The notes under the pieces were generated by a model. The model ran no database searches. It worked only from the letters and a program-made list of their open reading frames with translations, and was not told the origin of the DNA. A stretch of DNA of 64,000 nucleotides from positions 62,001 through 126,000 of the forward strand of contig NZ_BEWA01000022.1 in the NCBI RefSeq assembly GCF_003112535.1. Direction: 5' to 3'. Numbering within the stretch: the stretch's first letter is position 1; every line of letters begins with the position of its first letter. The stretch comes from Streptomyces rishiriensis. Its GTDB lineage: Bacteria > Actinomycetota > Actinomycetes > Streptomycetales > Streptomycetaceae. Positions 1 through 8,137 of the stretch are shown here, piece after piece. The position numbers and the translations under genes are program-made.

Positions 1-1837
1 CGGTCCCGAAGTCGTCCAGGGCGATGTCGACGCCCATCTCGGCGAGCCGGCGCAGCGGCTTGAGCAGGTCGTCGTCGGCGCCGATCAACGCCGACTCCGT
101 CACCTCCAGGCACAGGGCCTCCGGCCGCACGCCCGCCCGTTCGAGGATGTCGACGGTGTCCTGTACCAGGCCGGGATGGGTGAGCTGACACGGGGAGAGG
201 TTGACGTTGATGCGCAGGGGGTCGGTGTCGCCGGTGCGCTCACGCCACTCGCCGGCCTGCCGGACGGACTCCTCCAGGACCCAGCGGCCCAGCGGCACGA
301 TCAGCCCCGTGCGCTCGGCGAGCGGGATGAACCGGTCGGGGCCGAGCACCCCGTGCTGGGGGTGCAGCCAGCGCACCAGCGCCTCGGCGCCGCGCACGCT
401 GCCGTCGCCGAGGTGCACCAGCGGCTGGTACTCGATGAAGAACTCACCGCGTTCGAGGGCCGCCGGAAGCGCCGTGGTCAGGCCGTGCCGCGTGATCGCC
501 CGGGCGTCCGCCTCCGGGTCGGCGAGCTCGAAGCGGTTGCCGCCCGCCGACTTGGCCCGGTACATGGTGATGTCGGCGCTGCGCAGCACCTCGGCCGCGC
601 TACGCTCCCCCGCCGGGCCCTCGACGATGCCGATGCTGCCGCGCACGGTCAGCTCCCGGCCGTCGATGCTCACCGGCGCGACCAGGGCGTTCATGATGCG
701 CGCGGCGAGTTCGTCGACCTCGTGGCGGGTGTCGGGGCCGGTGGTCAGCGCGACGAACTCGTCGCCGCCGAGGCGGGCGACCATCTCGCCGGGTGCGGTC
801 GCGCAGGACTGCAGCCGGTCGGCGACCTCGACGAGCAGCCGGTCGCCGGCCGCGTGGCCGAGGCTGTCGTTGATGGTCTTGAAGCCGTCCAGGTCGAGGT
901 AGCACAGCCCGAAGCGCTTGCCCTCGCCGGCGCCGAGCACCTTCTCCAGGCGTTCGAAGAACAGCGTGCGGTTGGGCAGGCCGGTGAGGGCGTCGTGGGT
1001 GGCCTCGTAGCGCAGCCGGAGGTTGAGCAGCCGGCGCTCGGTGGTGTCCTCCATCAGGGCCAGCGTGTACTGCGGTTCGCCGTCGGCGTCCCGCAGCAGG
1101 GAGACCGTCAGGTTGGTCCACAGAACCGTTCCGTCGGGCCGGCTGAACGCCTTCTCCGTGTGGTAGTGCTCGCGTTCGCCGCGCACGAGTTCGTCGTAGA
1201 GCTTCCAGGTCTGTGGCGCGTCCTCGGGGTGGGTGAGGTCCTGGACCCTACGGCCCCGCAGCGTCTGCTCCGAGCCGCCGAACATGCGCAGCAACGCCCC
1301 GTTGATCTGCAGGACGTTGCCGTCGAGGTCGGCGATGCCGATCCCTATCGCGGCGCCCTCGAAGACCGCCCGGAAGCGCGCCTCGCTCGCGTGCAGCGCC
1401 TGCGCGACGACGCCCTGGGCGCGCAACGCGGCCTGGGAGATGGCCTCCTGTTCGGCGAGCGTGCGCTCGCGCAGGGCCCGCGCGAACCCCGCCGCCATGG
1501 CGTGCTGGAGCCGTGAGGCGCGGATGCGCAGGTCCTCCTGGGGACCGTCCTCGCCGCAGTACAGCACCAGGTAGGCGTCGACGCAGTCCAGGGAGTGGCT
1601 GAGCGCGTCGGGGTCCGTGCAGTGCGCGTCGACCAGGTCGGCCCCGACGTCCTTGCCGGCCTCGGCGTCGAAGCCCCGCTCCAGCAGCGCCCCGCGCAGC
1701 CGCCGCGCCAGCGGCAGCAGCCGTTCCTCCAGTTCGGGCCGGGTCAACGACGTCGAGGTCACCGGGTACACGGCCCGGCTCCAGATCGTCGCGAACCGCC
1801 TCAGTCTGCCCTCCGGGCCGTCCGGCTCCGCGGTCAC
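1..1837 (-). CDS. PAS-GGDEF-EAL cyclic-di-GMP protein (C-terminus cut by window edge)
   Basis: Membrane segments are not seen, so a cytoplasmic enzyme that makes and/or degrades c-di-GMP is likely. In order the 612 visible residues hold an N-terminal helical region, a PAS domain (about 155-275; SEARFRAVFEGAAIGIG), a GGDEF domain with an intact RLGGDEF signature (codons at 755-772), and an EAL domain with GAEALVRW and the DDFGT loop right at the window edge. About 80 residues of the EAL domain lie outside. The GTG start at 1837 overlaps the stop of the upstream methyltransferase gene by four bases (GTGA), so the two are probably translationally coupled. Both catalytic signatures look intact; which activity dominates cannot be told from sequence. 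Confidence 0.9.
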   Translation of the reverse strand, partial: MTAEPDGPEGRLRRFATIWSRAVYPVTSTSLTRPELEERLLPLARRLRGALLERGFDAEAGKDVGADLVDAHCTDPDALSHSLDCVDAYLVLYCGEDGPQEDLRIRASRLQHAMAAGFARALRERTLAEQEAISQAALRAQGVVAQALHASEARFRAVFEGAAIGIGIADLDGNVLQINGALLRMFGGSEQTLRGRRVQDLTHPEDAPQTWKLYDELVRGEREHYHTEKAFSRPDGTVLWTNLTVSLLRDADGEPQYTLALMEDTTERRLLNLRLRYEATHDALTGLPNRTLFFERLEKVLGAGEGKRFGLCYLDLDGFKTINDSLGHAAGDRLLVEVADRLQSCATAPGEMVARLGGDEFVALTTGPDTRHEVDELAARIMNALVAPVSIDGRELTVRGSIGIVEGPAGERSAAEVLRSADITMYRAKSAGGNRFELADPEADARAITRHGLTTALPAALERGEFFIEYQPLVHLGDGSVRGAEALVRWLHPQHGVLGPDRFIPLAERTGLIVPLGRWVLEESVRQAGEWRERTGDTDPLRINVNLSPCQLTHPGLVQDTVDILERAGVRPEALCLEVTESALIGADDDLLKPLRRLAEMGVDIALDDFGT

Positions 1838-2646
1838 GGCCTACGCCCCACTCCGGCGAATCCCGAGAGGGCCCAGGGGTCCTCGTCCTCCGGCGCCGTG
1901 TCCGGCCGCCAGCGCGGCATCGGCACCAGTCCCGGTTCCACCATGTCGTACCCCTCGAAGAACCGCCCGATCTCGTCCCGAGAGCGCATGATCAGCGGAT
2001 TGCGGATGTCCTTGTACACGTCGACCGCGCCTTCGGCCCGCTCCGTCGGCATCGGGATTCCCTCGTACGAGGCATGCGTGAGCACGAGGAGACTGCCCGG
2101 CGCGAGCGCCGCACCGAGCTCGGCCACCGCCGCGTACGGATCGTCCGCGTCCTCCACGAAGTGCAGGACGGCGACCAGCAGCAGCGCCACCGGCCGGTCC
2201 AGGTCGATGAGACGCGTGACCTGGAGGCTGTGCAGGATCTCCTGCGGCTTGCACAGGTCGGCGGCCACGACGTCGGCGTCGTCGTTGTCCGCCAGCACCG
2301 CCTCGCTGTGCGCCACGGCCACCGGGTCGTGGTCGACGTAGACCACGCGCGCTGCGGGGCTCGCCGCCCGGGCCACCTCGTGCGCGCTGCCGAAGGTGGG
2401 GATGCCGGAGCCGATGTCGAGGAACTGGGTGACGCCCTCGGCCACCGCGTAGCGCACGGCACGGCGCATGAACGCCCGGTTCGCCTGGCTGATCTTCGGG
2501 AGTCCCGGCAGGAACTCCATGGCCCTGCGGGCCGCTTCCCGGTCCACCTCGAAGTTGTGCGAGCCGCCCAGGTAGTAGTCGTAGATCCGCGAGACGCTCG
2601 GCACCGAGATGTCGATGCTCCGAGGTGCCCAGGCGGGACGCTCCAT
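1834..2646 (-). CDS. DUF574 (SAV2177-type) SAM-dependent methyltransferase
   Basis: 270 aa, the usual length for the actinobacterial DUF574 / S-adenosylmethionine methyltransferase family. The N-terminus (PSVSRIYDYYLGGSHNFEVD) is the family hallmark, followed by a Rossmann SAM-binding segment with FLDIGSGIPT and, further on, VVYVDHDPVAVAH. Substrate is not known for this family. The ATG at 2646 fits the conserved N-terminus. Its TGA overlaps the GTG of the downstream c-di-GMP gene, so the two are cotranscribed and likely coupled. Upstream 2647-2885 is the probable promoter region; no specific operator was recognised. Confidence 0.9.
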   Translation of the reverse strand: MERPAWAPRSIDISVPSVSRIYDYYLGGSHNFEVDREAARRAMEFLPGLPKISQANRAFMRRAVRYAVAEGVTQFLDIGSGIPTFGSAHEVARAASPAARVVYVDHDPVAVAHSEAVLADNDDADVVAADLCKPQEILHSLQVTRLIDLDRPVALLLVAVLHFVEDADDPYAAVAELGAALAPGSLLVLTHASYEGIPMPTERAEGAVDVYKDIRNPLIMRSRDEIGRFFEGYDMVEPGLVPMPRWRPDTAPEDEDPWALSGFAGVGRRP

Positions 2647-2885
2647 CTATCTCTCCAAGGCGTAGGCGATCCGGTGTTCGAGCTGAGGCTACTGATCGCC
2701 CGCCAAACGGGCGAGTGGAAACGGAAATTGACCGTCCGTTCCCGGTCACTGCCTGCGGCACGTGCCGAATCGACGCCCCCCGTGAGGCCACGAAAAGTGC
2801 CCGAGGCGCTCCGGAGAGTCTCCGCAGCGGCCCTGAGGGCGGCGAAAGTCTACGCACACGACACGGCGCCGGGACAAACACAGCG

Positions 2886-2920
2886 GTCCGCCCCCTCCGT
2901 GCGGCGCGGAGGGGGCGGAC
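2886..2920 (-). terminator. Strong stem-loop terminator for the lipoprotein gene
   Basis: Perfect 14-bp inverted repeat (2886-2899 pairing with 2907-2920) around a 7-nt loop, about 50 nt past the stop of the minus-strand lipoprotein gene. No U-tract, as is normal in Streptomyces. Confidence 0.8.
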
Positions 2921-2971
2921 CAGCGGTCGGGCGCGAAGGGCAGTCGCGGGACGGCCCTGGGGAGGCGGTCT

Positions 2972-3955
2972 CTACTGCGCCGGCGCTCCGACCAGCTTGC
3001 CGTCGGGCGCCACGGCGTACCACGTGCCGCCCACGCCCTGGCCGTTGATGTCACCGGGGGCCTTGTCGCCGGCGAAGGTGTAGATCGGCGAGCAGTTGAC
3101 GGTCTGCTGCCTGACGCCGTCACCGCGGGTGAAGCTCATCAGGCCCTTCTTCTGCACGCCCTTGGTGTCGTTGGCCTCGACCGGCGCGACGACCGGCCAC
3201 TTCTGCAGGCAGGCGCCGTTGCAGTTCGACACCGGCTTGGGCCACGCCTTGTCCTTGAGGAAGCGGTAGACCGTCATGCCGTTCTTGTCGACGACGATCT
3301 CGCCGAGGTTGGGGTCCTTGCGCACCGACAGGCCCGCCAGGGCTACATCGGATCCGCCGCTGGACTTGGCCTTCTTGCCCTCGGGGGTGAGCGCGAACCA
3401 CTTGTTGCCCACGCCCTGGCCGCTGGTGTCGCCCGCGTTGGCGTCCTTGGCGTAGTAGTAGGCGGGCCAGCCGGCCACGGTGAGCTGCTTGGTGCCGTCG
3501 GAACGGGTGATCTCGCCGAGCAGCGACTTGTCGATGCCGTCACCGGCGCTGACGTCGTCCGCGGACACCGGCGGCCACGCGGTCGCGCAGTCGCCGTCGC
3601 AGTTCGACTTCGGCGGTTCGGCGGTGTCCGCGTCGAAGCGGTAGAGGGTCTTTCCGGCGCCGTCGGTGAGGATCTTGCCGAGTTCGCCGTTCGCGGAGAC
3701 GGCGAGCTCGCCGGCGCCCGCCGGCTGCGCTCCGGTTCCGGTCCCCGCGCCGACCCCGCCGGGGGCGCTGGCGCTCGCCGCGGCGCCCGCGGCGCCGTAT
3801 CCGCTGCCGACGCCCGCGATGCCACCCGCCGGAGCCGTGGCTCCCACGTTCTGGCTGGACGCCGACGTGCCGCTTTCCGATCCGCACGCCGCCGTCAGCG
3901 CCAGCACGGCCACCGTACCCGCCGCGAGTGAGGCGCTCCGCCAGGTGGTCTTCAT
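2972..3955 (-). CDS. Surface lipoprotein with 'secreted repeat' (Lipoprotein_15, PF03640) domains
   Basis: 327 aa. Start taken at the ATG at 3955, which gives a clean lipoprotein signal: MKTTWRSA, hydrophobic core, lipobox LTAAC at about residue 22. After a low-complexity Ala/Gly/Ser linker come repeats of the PF03640 kind, with the pattern LGKILTDGAGKTLYRFD...C.GDCA..WPPV, repeated as LGEIVVDKNGMTVYRF...CNGACLQKWPVV. Each unit has a Cys pair and a W-P motif. Family function is unknown; members are exported and attached to the membrane. A reading frame runs 94 codons further upstream but has no signal-like start, so it is excluded. A strong terminator follows. Confidence 0.88.
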   Translation of the reverse strand: MKTTWRSASLAAGTVAVLALTAACGSESGTSASSQNVGATAPAGGIAGVGSGYGAAGAAASASAPGGVGAGTGTGAQPAGAGELAVSANGELGKILTDGAGKTLYRFDADTAEPPKSNCDGDCATAWPPVSADDVSAGDGIDKSLLGEITRSDGTKQLTVAGWPAYYYAKDANAGDTSGQGVGNKWFALTPEGKKAKSSGGSDVALAGLSVRKDPNLGEIVVDKNGMTVYRFLKDKAWPKPVSNCNGACLQKWPVVAPVEANDTKGVQKKGLMSFTRGDGVRQQTVNCSPIYTFAGDKAPGDINGQGVGGTWYAVAPDGKLVGAPAQ

Positions 3956-4277
3956 CGTCAACAACTCCCCGATCGTCACAAGGGTGTTGCAGCGCCCTGC
4001 TGCGCCGCCGCACGGACCTGAGTACGCACCGGGGCGGTGGTTGTGTTCAAACACGGCGCGAAATTCTTTTCGGCGACCTGTCTCGCGGGGCGGGACGGGC
4101 CGTCCCGAAGGCGCCCGCGAGGGCCGCCGCGGCCTGGCGCGAAGGGCCGGCCCGGTCGCACACGCGCACGGCCGGCCGGATGCGCGAACGCACCGACCGG
4201 CAAACCCGCGAACCGGAACTTCCCCCGTTCGGGGCAATCACTGCCGGGCATGGACTCACGGCAGCGTGCGAAGCCGC
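3956..4277. other. Divergent intergenic region
   Basis: Separates the minus-strand lipoprotein from the plus-strand Pro-rich gene and must hold both promoters. Relatively AT-rich patches around 4030-4070 are the best place for them. No gene or operator was recognised. Confidence 0.5.
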
Positions 4278-4913
4278 ATGATCTCCGTCGTGCATGGACC
4301 CGAACCGATCCGATCCGCTCTTCTCACCAGGACGTTGGCCCTGGTGACCGTGGCCTGGATCCTCGCGGCCGCGCCGGCCGGGGTGGCCACGGCCGACGCG
4401 TGCGCGTACGCGTCGACGGGCCCGGACGGCACCGAGGCGGTGGCGGTCGCCGGCGGCCACGGGTGGCCGACGCCCCCGGTGTGCCCGAAGCCGACGCCCA
4501 CCCCGCCGCCGCCCGAGCCGCCGAAGCCACCGCCCAGGCCGACGCCCCCTCCCACTCCCACGCCGTCGCCGCCCCCGAAGCCGACGCCCTCCCCCAGTCC
4601 CGCCCCGAAGCCGCCCCCGAGGCCGAGGCCGCCGGCGCCGAAACCGCGCCCCGCGCCGCGCCCGGCGCCCGCACCGCCCCGGCCCGCGCCTCCTCCCGCC
4701 CGAGCCGTCGTCGTCCCCGTCCCGACACCGCCACCGCCTCCCCCGCCGAAGCCCCGGCCCGCCCCGCGCCCCTCCGTGCGCCCGGTGAGCTATCCGGCCT
4801 ACCACGCCTCGCCGCATCAGCGGTCGGTCGGCGGCGGTCAGTCGCCGGTCACCTACGTCCTGCTCATCACCGTGCCCGCGGTGATCGCCGTCGCCGCGCT
4901 GCGGCCGCGCTAA
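4278..4913 (+). CDS. Proline-rich exported protein with C-terminal membrane helix
   Basis: 211 aa; function not recognised. The ATG at 4278 opens a signal sequence (core LTRTLALVTVAWILAAAPAG, possible cleavage after ATA). A region of about 110 residues is almost only Pro with Lys, Arg, Thr, Ala and Ser, in PPPEPPKPPPRPTPPP-like runs. The last 25 residues form a hydrophobic helix (VTYVLLITVPAVIAVAAL) ending in RPR. The Pro-rich stretch could span the cell wall. The next gene starts 21 bp downstream, so the pair probably forms an operon. Longer upstream frames lack the signal and are not used. Confidence 0.65.
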   Translation: MISVVHGPEPIRSALLTRTLALVTVAWILAAAPAGVATADACAYASTGPDGTEAVAVAGGHGWPTPPVCPKPTPTPPPPEPPKPPPRPTPPPTPTPSPPPKPTPSPSPAPKPPPRPRPPAPKPRPAPRPAPAPPRPAPPPARAVVVPVPTPPPPPPPKPRPAPRPSVRPVSYPAYHASPHQRSVGGGQSPVTYVLLITVPAVIAVAALRPR

Positions 4914-4934
4914 CGCCGATCCAGGAGGCATCTC

Positions 4935-5699
4935 TTGCCGGAATGGCTTGTTCTCACCCTCGCGATGCTCGCCGCCTGCGCGGTGGTGGTCGTCGTGACC
5001 CTCGTACGGCACCGCAGGGCGCCCGAGGACGAGGACCCCTCCGAAACCCCTGACGTCATCGAGTACATGACGATGTGGATCGGCGTGGTCTACGCCATCG
5101 TCCTGGGTCTGGCCATCGCCGGCGTCTGGGAGGCGCGCAGCGTCGCCCAGGACCACGTCCAGACGGAGGCCCAGGCGCTGCACGAGATCTCCGAGCGGGT
5201 GCGGGTCTATCCGCCCGACGTCCGGGACCGCATTCGGGCCGATGTCAACGCCTATGTCGGACACGTCGTCGACGTCGAGTGGAAGAAGATGGCCGACGAC
5301 GGCGAGGTGACCCCGCGCGGCGACGCGCTGCTCCAGAAGGTCCGGGTGGACGTCACCGACTACCAGCCGGCGTCCGACTTCCAGGCGCAGGCCTACCAGC
5401 CGCTGCTCGACCAGATGGCCGCGGCCGACCAGGCGCGTCACGCCCGCGCCGACTCGACCGGGGCCACCATGCCGGGGGTCGTGTGGTTCGGACTGCTGGC
5501 GGGGGCCGTCATCACCATCGGCATGGTCTTCGCGCTGCAGATCCGGCGCACGACCCGCGAACTGGTCCTGGCGGGGCTGTTCTCCGCTCTGATCGCGTTT
5601 CTGCTCTTCCTGATCTGGGACTTCGACGCCCCCTACAGCCGGGGTGTCACCGCGTCGGCGCAACCCTTCCTCAACCTGTTCCCCGGCATCAGGGGCTGA
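4935..5699 (+). CDS. DUF4239 (bestrophin-like) membrane protein
   Basis: 254 aa, TTG start at 4935 behind a good AGGAGG-type ribosome site (4922-4928). Hydrophobic helices lie near residues 3-25, 45-65, about 180-205 and 210-230, with a soluble helical region between the second and third (AQALHEISERVRVYPPDVRD). The order and the QTEAQALHEI motif are typical of the DUF4239 family, distantly related to bestrophin channels; function in Streptomyces is unknown. It lies 21 bp after the Pro-rich exported protein gene, suggesting joint expression at the envelope, and is followed by a strong terminator. Confidence 0.82.
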   Translation: MPEWLVLTLAMLAACAVVVVVTLVRHRRAPEDEDPSETPDVIEYMTMWIGVVYAIVLGLAIAGVWEARSVAQDHVQTEAQALHEISERVRVYPPDVRDRIRADVNAYVGHVVDVEWKKMADDGEVTPRGDALLQKVRVDVTDYQPASDFQAQAYQPLLDQMAAADQARHARADSTGATMPGVVWFGLLAGAVITIGMVFALQIRRTTRELVLAGLFSALIAFLLFLIWDFDAPYSRGVTASAQPFLNLFPGIRG

Positions 5700-5740
5700 G
5701 CCTCCCGGGCTGACGTCCGCTCACTCCCGTTTCCCGCGCC

Positions 5741-5775
5741 GGGGGACGGCGGCCGCCACGCCGCCGCCGTCCCCC
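5741..5775 (+). terminator. Stem-loop terminator after the DUF4239 gene
   Basis: Perfect 13-bp stem (5741-5753 with 5763-5775) and 9-nt loop, 41 nt past the stop codon. Confidence 0.75.
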
Positions 5776-5939
5776 GTGCGCAGCAACGGTTTCCCCTGAG
5801 CGGCTTACGCCCGTGCCCCATTCGCGCTACAGGAATCGCGGACGCGCACACATGTTCCTAGCGTTTCGGACATCGAGGTGCATCGATGACGTAAGCGGAA
5901 AAGGTCCGCAATTGCTCCTCGGGGACCGGAGGATCCACC

Positions 5940-6479
5940 ATGCGCGCGATACGCGTCGCTTCGGCCGCACTCCTGGGCGCCACCGCCCTGGCCTTCTCCG
6001 CATCGGCCGCCGTCGCGAGCGACGACGACGGCCACTACGTCATGTCCAACGGCTACAGCCTGCTGCCCTCGACCGTCGCCGCGGGCGGTCAGGTCGCCGT
6101 CCAGGTGGACCGCCACGTCAGCGGCTGCAGGAACTCCGTGACGGTGTCCTCAGGAGTGTTCGACACGGTCGTCGTCCCGCGGGGGTCGACGTCGGCGGTG
6201 ACCACGGTCGACTGGGACGCCAGGCCCGGCGCGTCGTACCGGGTGACGTTCACCTGCGGCGGCGTCAGCGCGATCAAGGAGCTGACGATCGCCGACCGTC
6301 GCCCGGCCGACGTCACCCCGGCGCCCTATCCCGTCCCGCGGGGCGTGCACGCCGGCGAGGGCGGCAGCGTCGCGGGGTTCGACCTCCAGGAGATCGGGCT
6401 GGGCGCCGCGCTCATCGCGGGTTCCATGGCCGCCGCGTACCGCTTCGCGCGGCGTCGCAGCGCGGAGGACGGCGGCTGA
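5940..6479 (+). CDS. Small secreted protein with membrane tail, possible sortase substrate
   Basis: 179 aa. Start ATG 5940 behind GGAGGATCCACC. Signal peptide MRAIRVASAALLGATALAFS...AVA, then a beta-rich extracellular part with two Cys (SGCRNSV and FTCGGVS) that probably form one Ig-like disulfide domain. The C-terminus has GGSVAG, a hydrophobic helix (IGLGAALIAGSMAAAYRF) and a short ARRRS tail, the layout of a wall-sorting signal. The convergent gene at 6596-7102 encodes a protein with the same layout, and a class F sortase gene follows at 7436. Function unknown; transport to the surface is well supported, sortase anchoring is inferred. Confidence 0.8.
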   Translation: MRAIRVASAALLGATALAFSASAAVASDDDGHYVMSNGYSLLPSTVAAGGQVAVQVDRHVSGCRNSVTVSSGVFDTVVVPRGSTSAVTTVDWDARPGASYRVTFTCGGVSAIKELTIADRRPADVTPAPYPVPRGVHAGEGGSVAGFDLQEIGLGAALIAGSMAAAYRFARRRSAEDGG

Positions 6480-6501
6480 CGGCCTCCGCACGCGCCGTGC
6501 C

Positions 6502-6545
6502 CAGGTCTTCGCCCCGATCCTCGCGGGGACCGGGGCGAAGACCTG
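6502..6545. terminator. Bidirectional terminator between two convergent secreted-protein genes
   Basis: Perfect 15-bp stem (6502-6516 with 6531-6545), 14-nt loop. Placed to serve both 5940-6479 (+) and 6596-7102 (-). Confidence 0.8.
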
Positions 6546-6595
6546 TTCGCGTGCGGGCTCTTCGAAGAGGGCGGACGTCAGAGGCGTCAGAGACG

Positions 6596-7102
6596 TCAGA
6601 TGCGGCGCTCGGCGCGGCGGCGCATCCAGAACAGGCCGCCGCCCACCACGGCCGCGGCGACGAGCCCGCCGCCGATGGCCATGTCGGTCGGGGTCGCGCC
6701 GGTGCCGACGCTGCCGCCGAGGCCGCCGCGGACGCCGCCGATGACGGTGAAGGCGGCCGGACGGGTCAGGGTCCTGCCGGAGCAGTTGACGGTGATGTCG
6801 TAGGTGCCGGGCCGGGCGTTGTCGTTGATGGTCGCCCTGCCCTTCGCGGTCTGGTTGGCGCCGTTGATCGGCGTCAGGTTGGCCTGCCCGAACGCCGGCG
6901 AGGTCATGAACCCGCCGCCGGGGCAGCCGTCGACGGTGACGGTGATCTGGCCGCCGCGCGCGATGACGCTGGGCAGCACGACGATGTTGCTCGGGCGGGC
7001 GCCCATGCCGTCGCGTGCGACGGCGACGGGGGCGGCGAGTCCGAGGGCGGCGACCGCGGCGGCGGAGACCGCCGAGGCGGCCAGGACGCGAGTGGTGGGC
7101 AT
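6596..7102 (-). CDS. Small secreted protein with membrane tail, paralogue of the gene at 5940
   Basis: 168 aa from ATG 7102, which has GGAGGATC just upstream; longer frames are excluded. Signal peptide (MPTTRVLAASAVSAAAVAALG...AVA), mature part with VIARGGQITVTVDGC and ITVNCSG that matches the paralogue's VAAGGQVAVQV...C and VTFTCGG, then GGSVGTGATPTD, a membrane helix and the tail RRRAERRI. Like its neighbour it looks like a single disulfide-stabilised beta domain held at the membrane or wall. It is divergent from the sortase gene, with which it shares the 7103-7435 regulatory region. Confidence 0.8.
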   Translation of the reverse strand: MPTTRVLAASAVSAAAVAALGLAAPVAVARDGMGARPSNIVVLPSVIARGGQITVTVDGCPGGGFMTSPAFGQANLTPINGANQTAKGRATINDNARPGTYDITVNCSGRTLTRPAAFTVIGGVRGGLGGSVGTGATPTDMAIGGGLVAAAVVGGGLFWMRRRAERRI

Positions 7103-7435
7103 GTGATCCTCCGCGGAAGGCGCCCCGGGGCCCGTCCCCGGCATGTCGGCGAGAAAGCGCCTCCCGAAAAGACCCTCAGATGCCGTGCGCGCGCCCGCAT
7201 TTCGGCAATGGTCCGTCCTGGTGAGAGGACACGCCGGGCGGAATGCGCGCAATCGGATATCGCCGCAGGTCACGGACCGTCAGAAAATTCCTTTCGTCGT
7301 CAACTCGGATGGCGCACCGCACGGGACCCGGGCCACCCGTTCGCCGCCGCCCCGTCGCCGGTTCGCGCCCTGGGACTTAGCGTTCTCGTATGCGCGAAAG
7401 GACGTGGCGACGGCCGCGTCGAAAGGGGATGGCGA
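7103..7435. other. Divergent promoter region, secreted protein / sortase
   Basis: Non-coding 333 bp between divergent genes. Both start codons have ribosome sites, but no named operator was recognised. Confidence 0.4.
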
Positions 7436-8107
7436 ATGTCTGCGTACGAGCTGTCCGAGGCGGCGGAAGAAGAGGAGCGGCAGAAGAAGCGCGCCCCTTG
7501 GGGCGTGATAGCGCTTGTTCTGCTGACGGGTCTCGCGCTGATCCGCAACGGGTCCGGTGAGTTCGACGTCGGCCCGCCGCAGCCGGCCGCCGCGGCGGCG
7601 GCGGACGGCCGCACCGCGGCGGGCGTCCTCGGCCGGGCCCCGACCCCGCTGCCCTACGCCGAGCCGGACCGGGTGCGGATCCCGGCCATCCGGGTGGACG
7701 CGCCGGTCATGGCGGTCGGTCTGGACGCGGACGGCTGGGTCGGCGCGCCGCCGCCGGAGGACCCGAACCTGGCCGGCTGGTTCACCGGCGGCGTCTCGCC
7801 GGGCGAGAAGGGCACGGCGGTCGTCGTCGGCCATGTCGACAACAAACTCGGGCCGGCCGTGTTCTACGGGCTCGGGGCGCTGAAGAAGGGGAACCGCGTC
7901 GAGGTGTCCCGGAAGGACGGGAAGACCGCGGTCTTCGAGATCTACGGTATCGAGGTCTTCGAGAAGAGCGATTTCCCCGGCGACCGCGTCTACGCCTCCA
8001 AGGGCTCTCCCGAACTGCGGGTCATCACCTGCGGCGGCGGTTTCTCCAAGGCGAACGGATACGACGGGAACGTCGTCGCCTTCGCCCGCCTGGTCGAGGT
8101 CCGCTGA
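7436..8107 (+). CDS. Class F sortase
   Basis: 223 aa transpeptidase that would join sorting-signal proteins to the cell envelope. ATG 7436 starts a short charged N-terminus (EEEERQKKR), one membrane helix (WGVIALVLLTGLALI), a linker and the sortase beta-barrel. Catalytic residues are visible: His in VVVGHVDN, Cys in VITCGGGF, and the downstream NGYDGNVVAFARL strand typical of class F. Two secreted proteins with tail signals are encoded directly upstream, so they are the obvious candidate substrates. Class F members are common in actinobacteria, and their substrates are poorly known. Confidence 0.88.
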   Translation: MSAYELSEAAEEEERQKKRAPWGVIALVLLTGLALIRNGSGEFDVGPPQPAAAAAADGRTAAGVLGRAPTPLPYAEPDRVRIPAIRVDAPVMAVGLDADGWVGAPPPEDPNLAGWFTGGVSPGEKGTAVVVGHVDNKLGPAVFYGLGALKKGNRVEVSRKDGKTAVFEIYGIEVFEKSDFPGDRVYASKGSPELRVITCGGGFSKANGYDGNVVAFARLVEVR

Positions 8108-8137
8108 GCGGCGCCGGGACCGGGCGGGCGGGCCGGG

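Noticed and set aside
4047..5663. 538-codon minus-strand open frame
   Set aside because: Runs antisense to the Pro-rich and DUF4239 genes; Arg/Gly-rich composition is what the complement of Pro-rich coding DNA gives.
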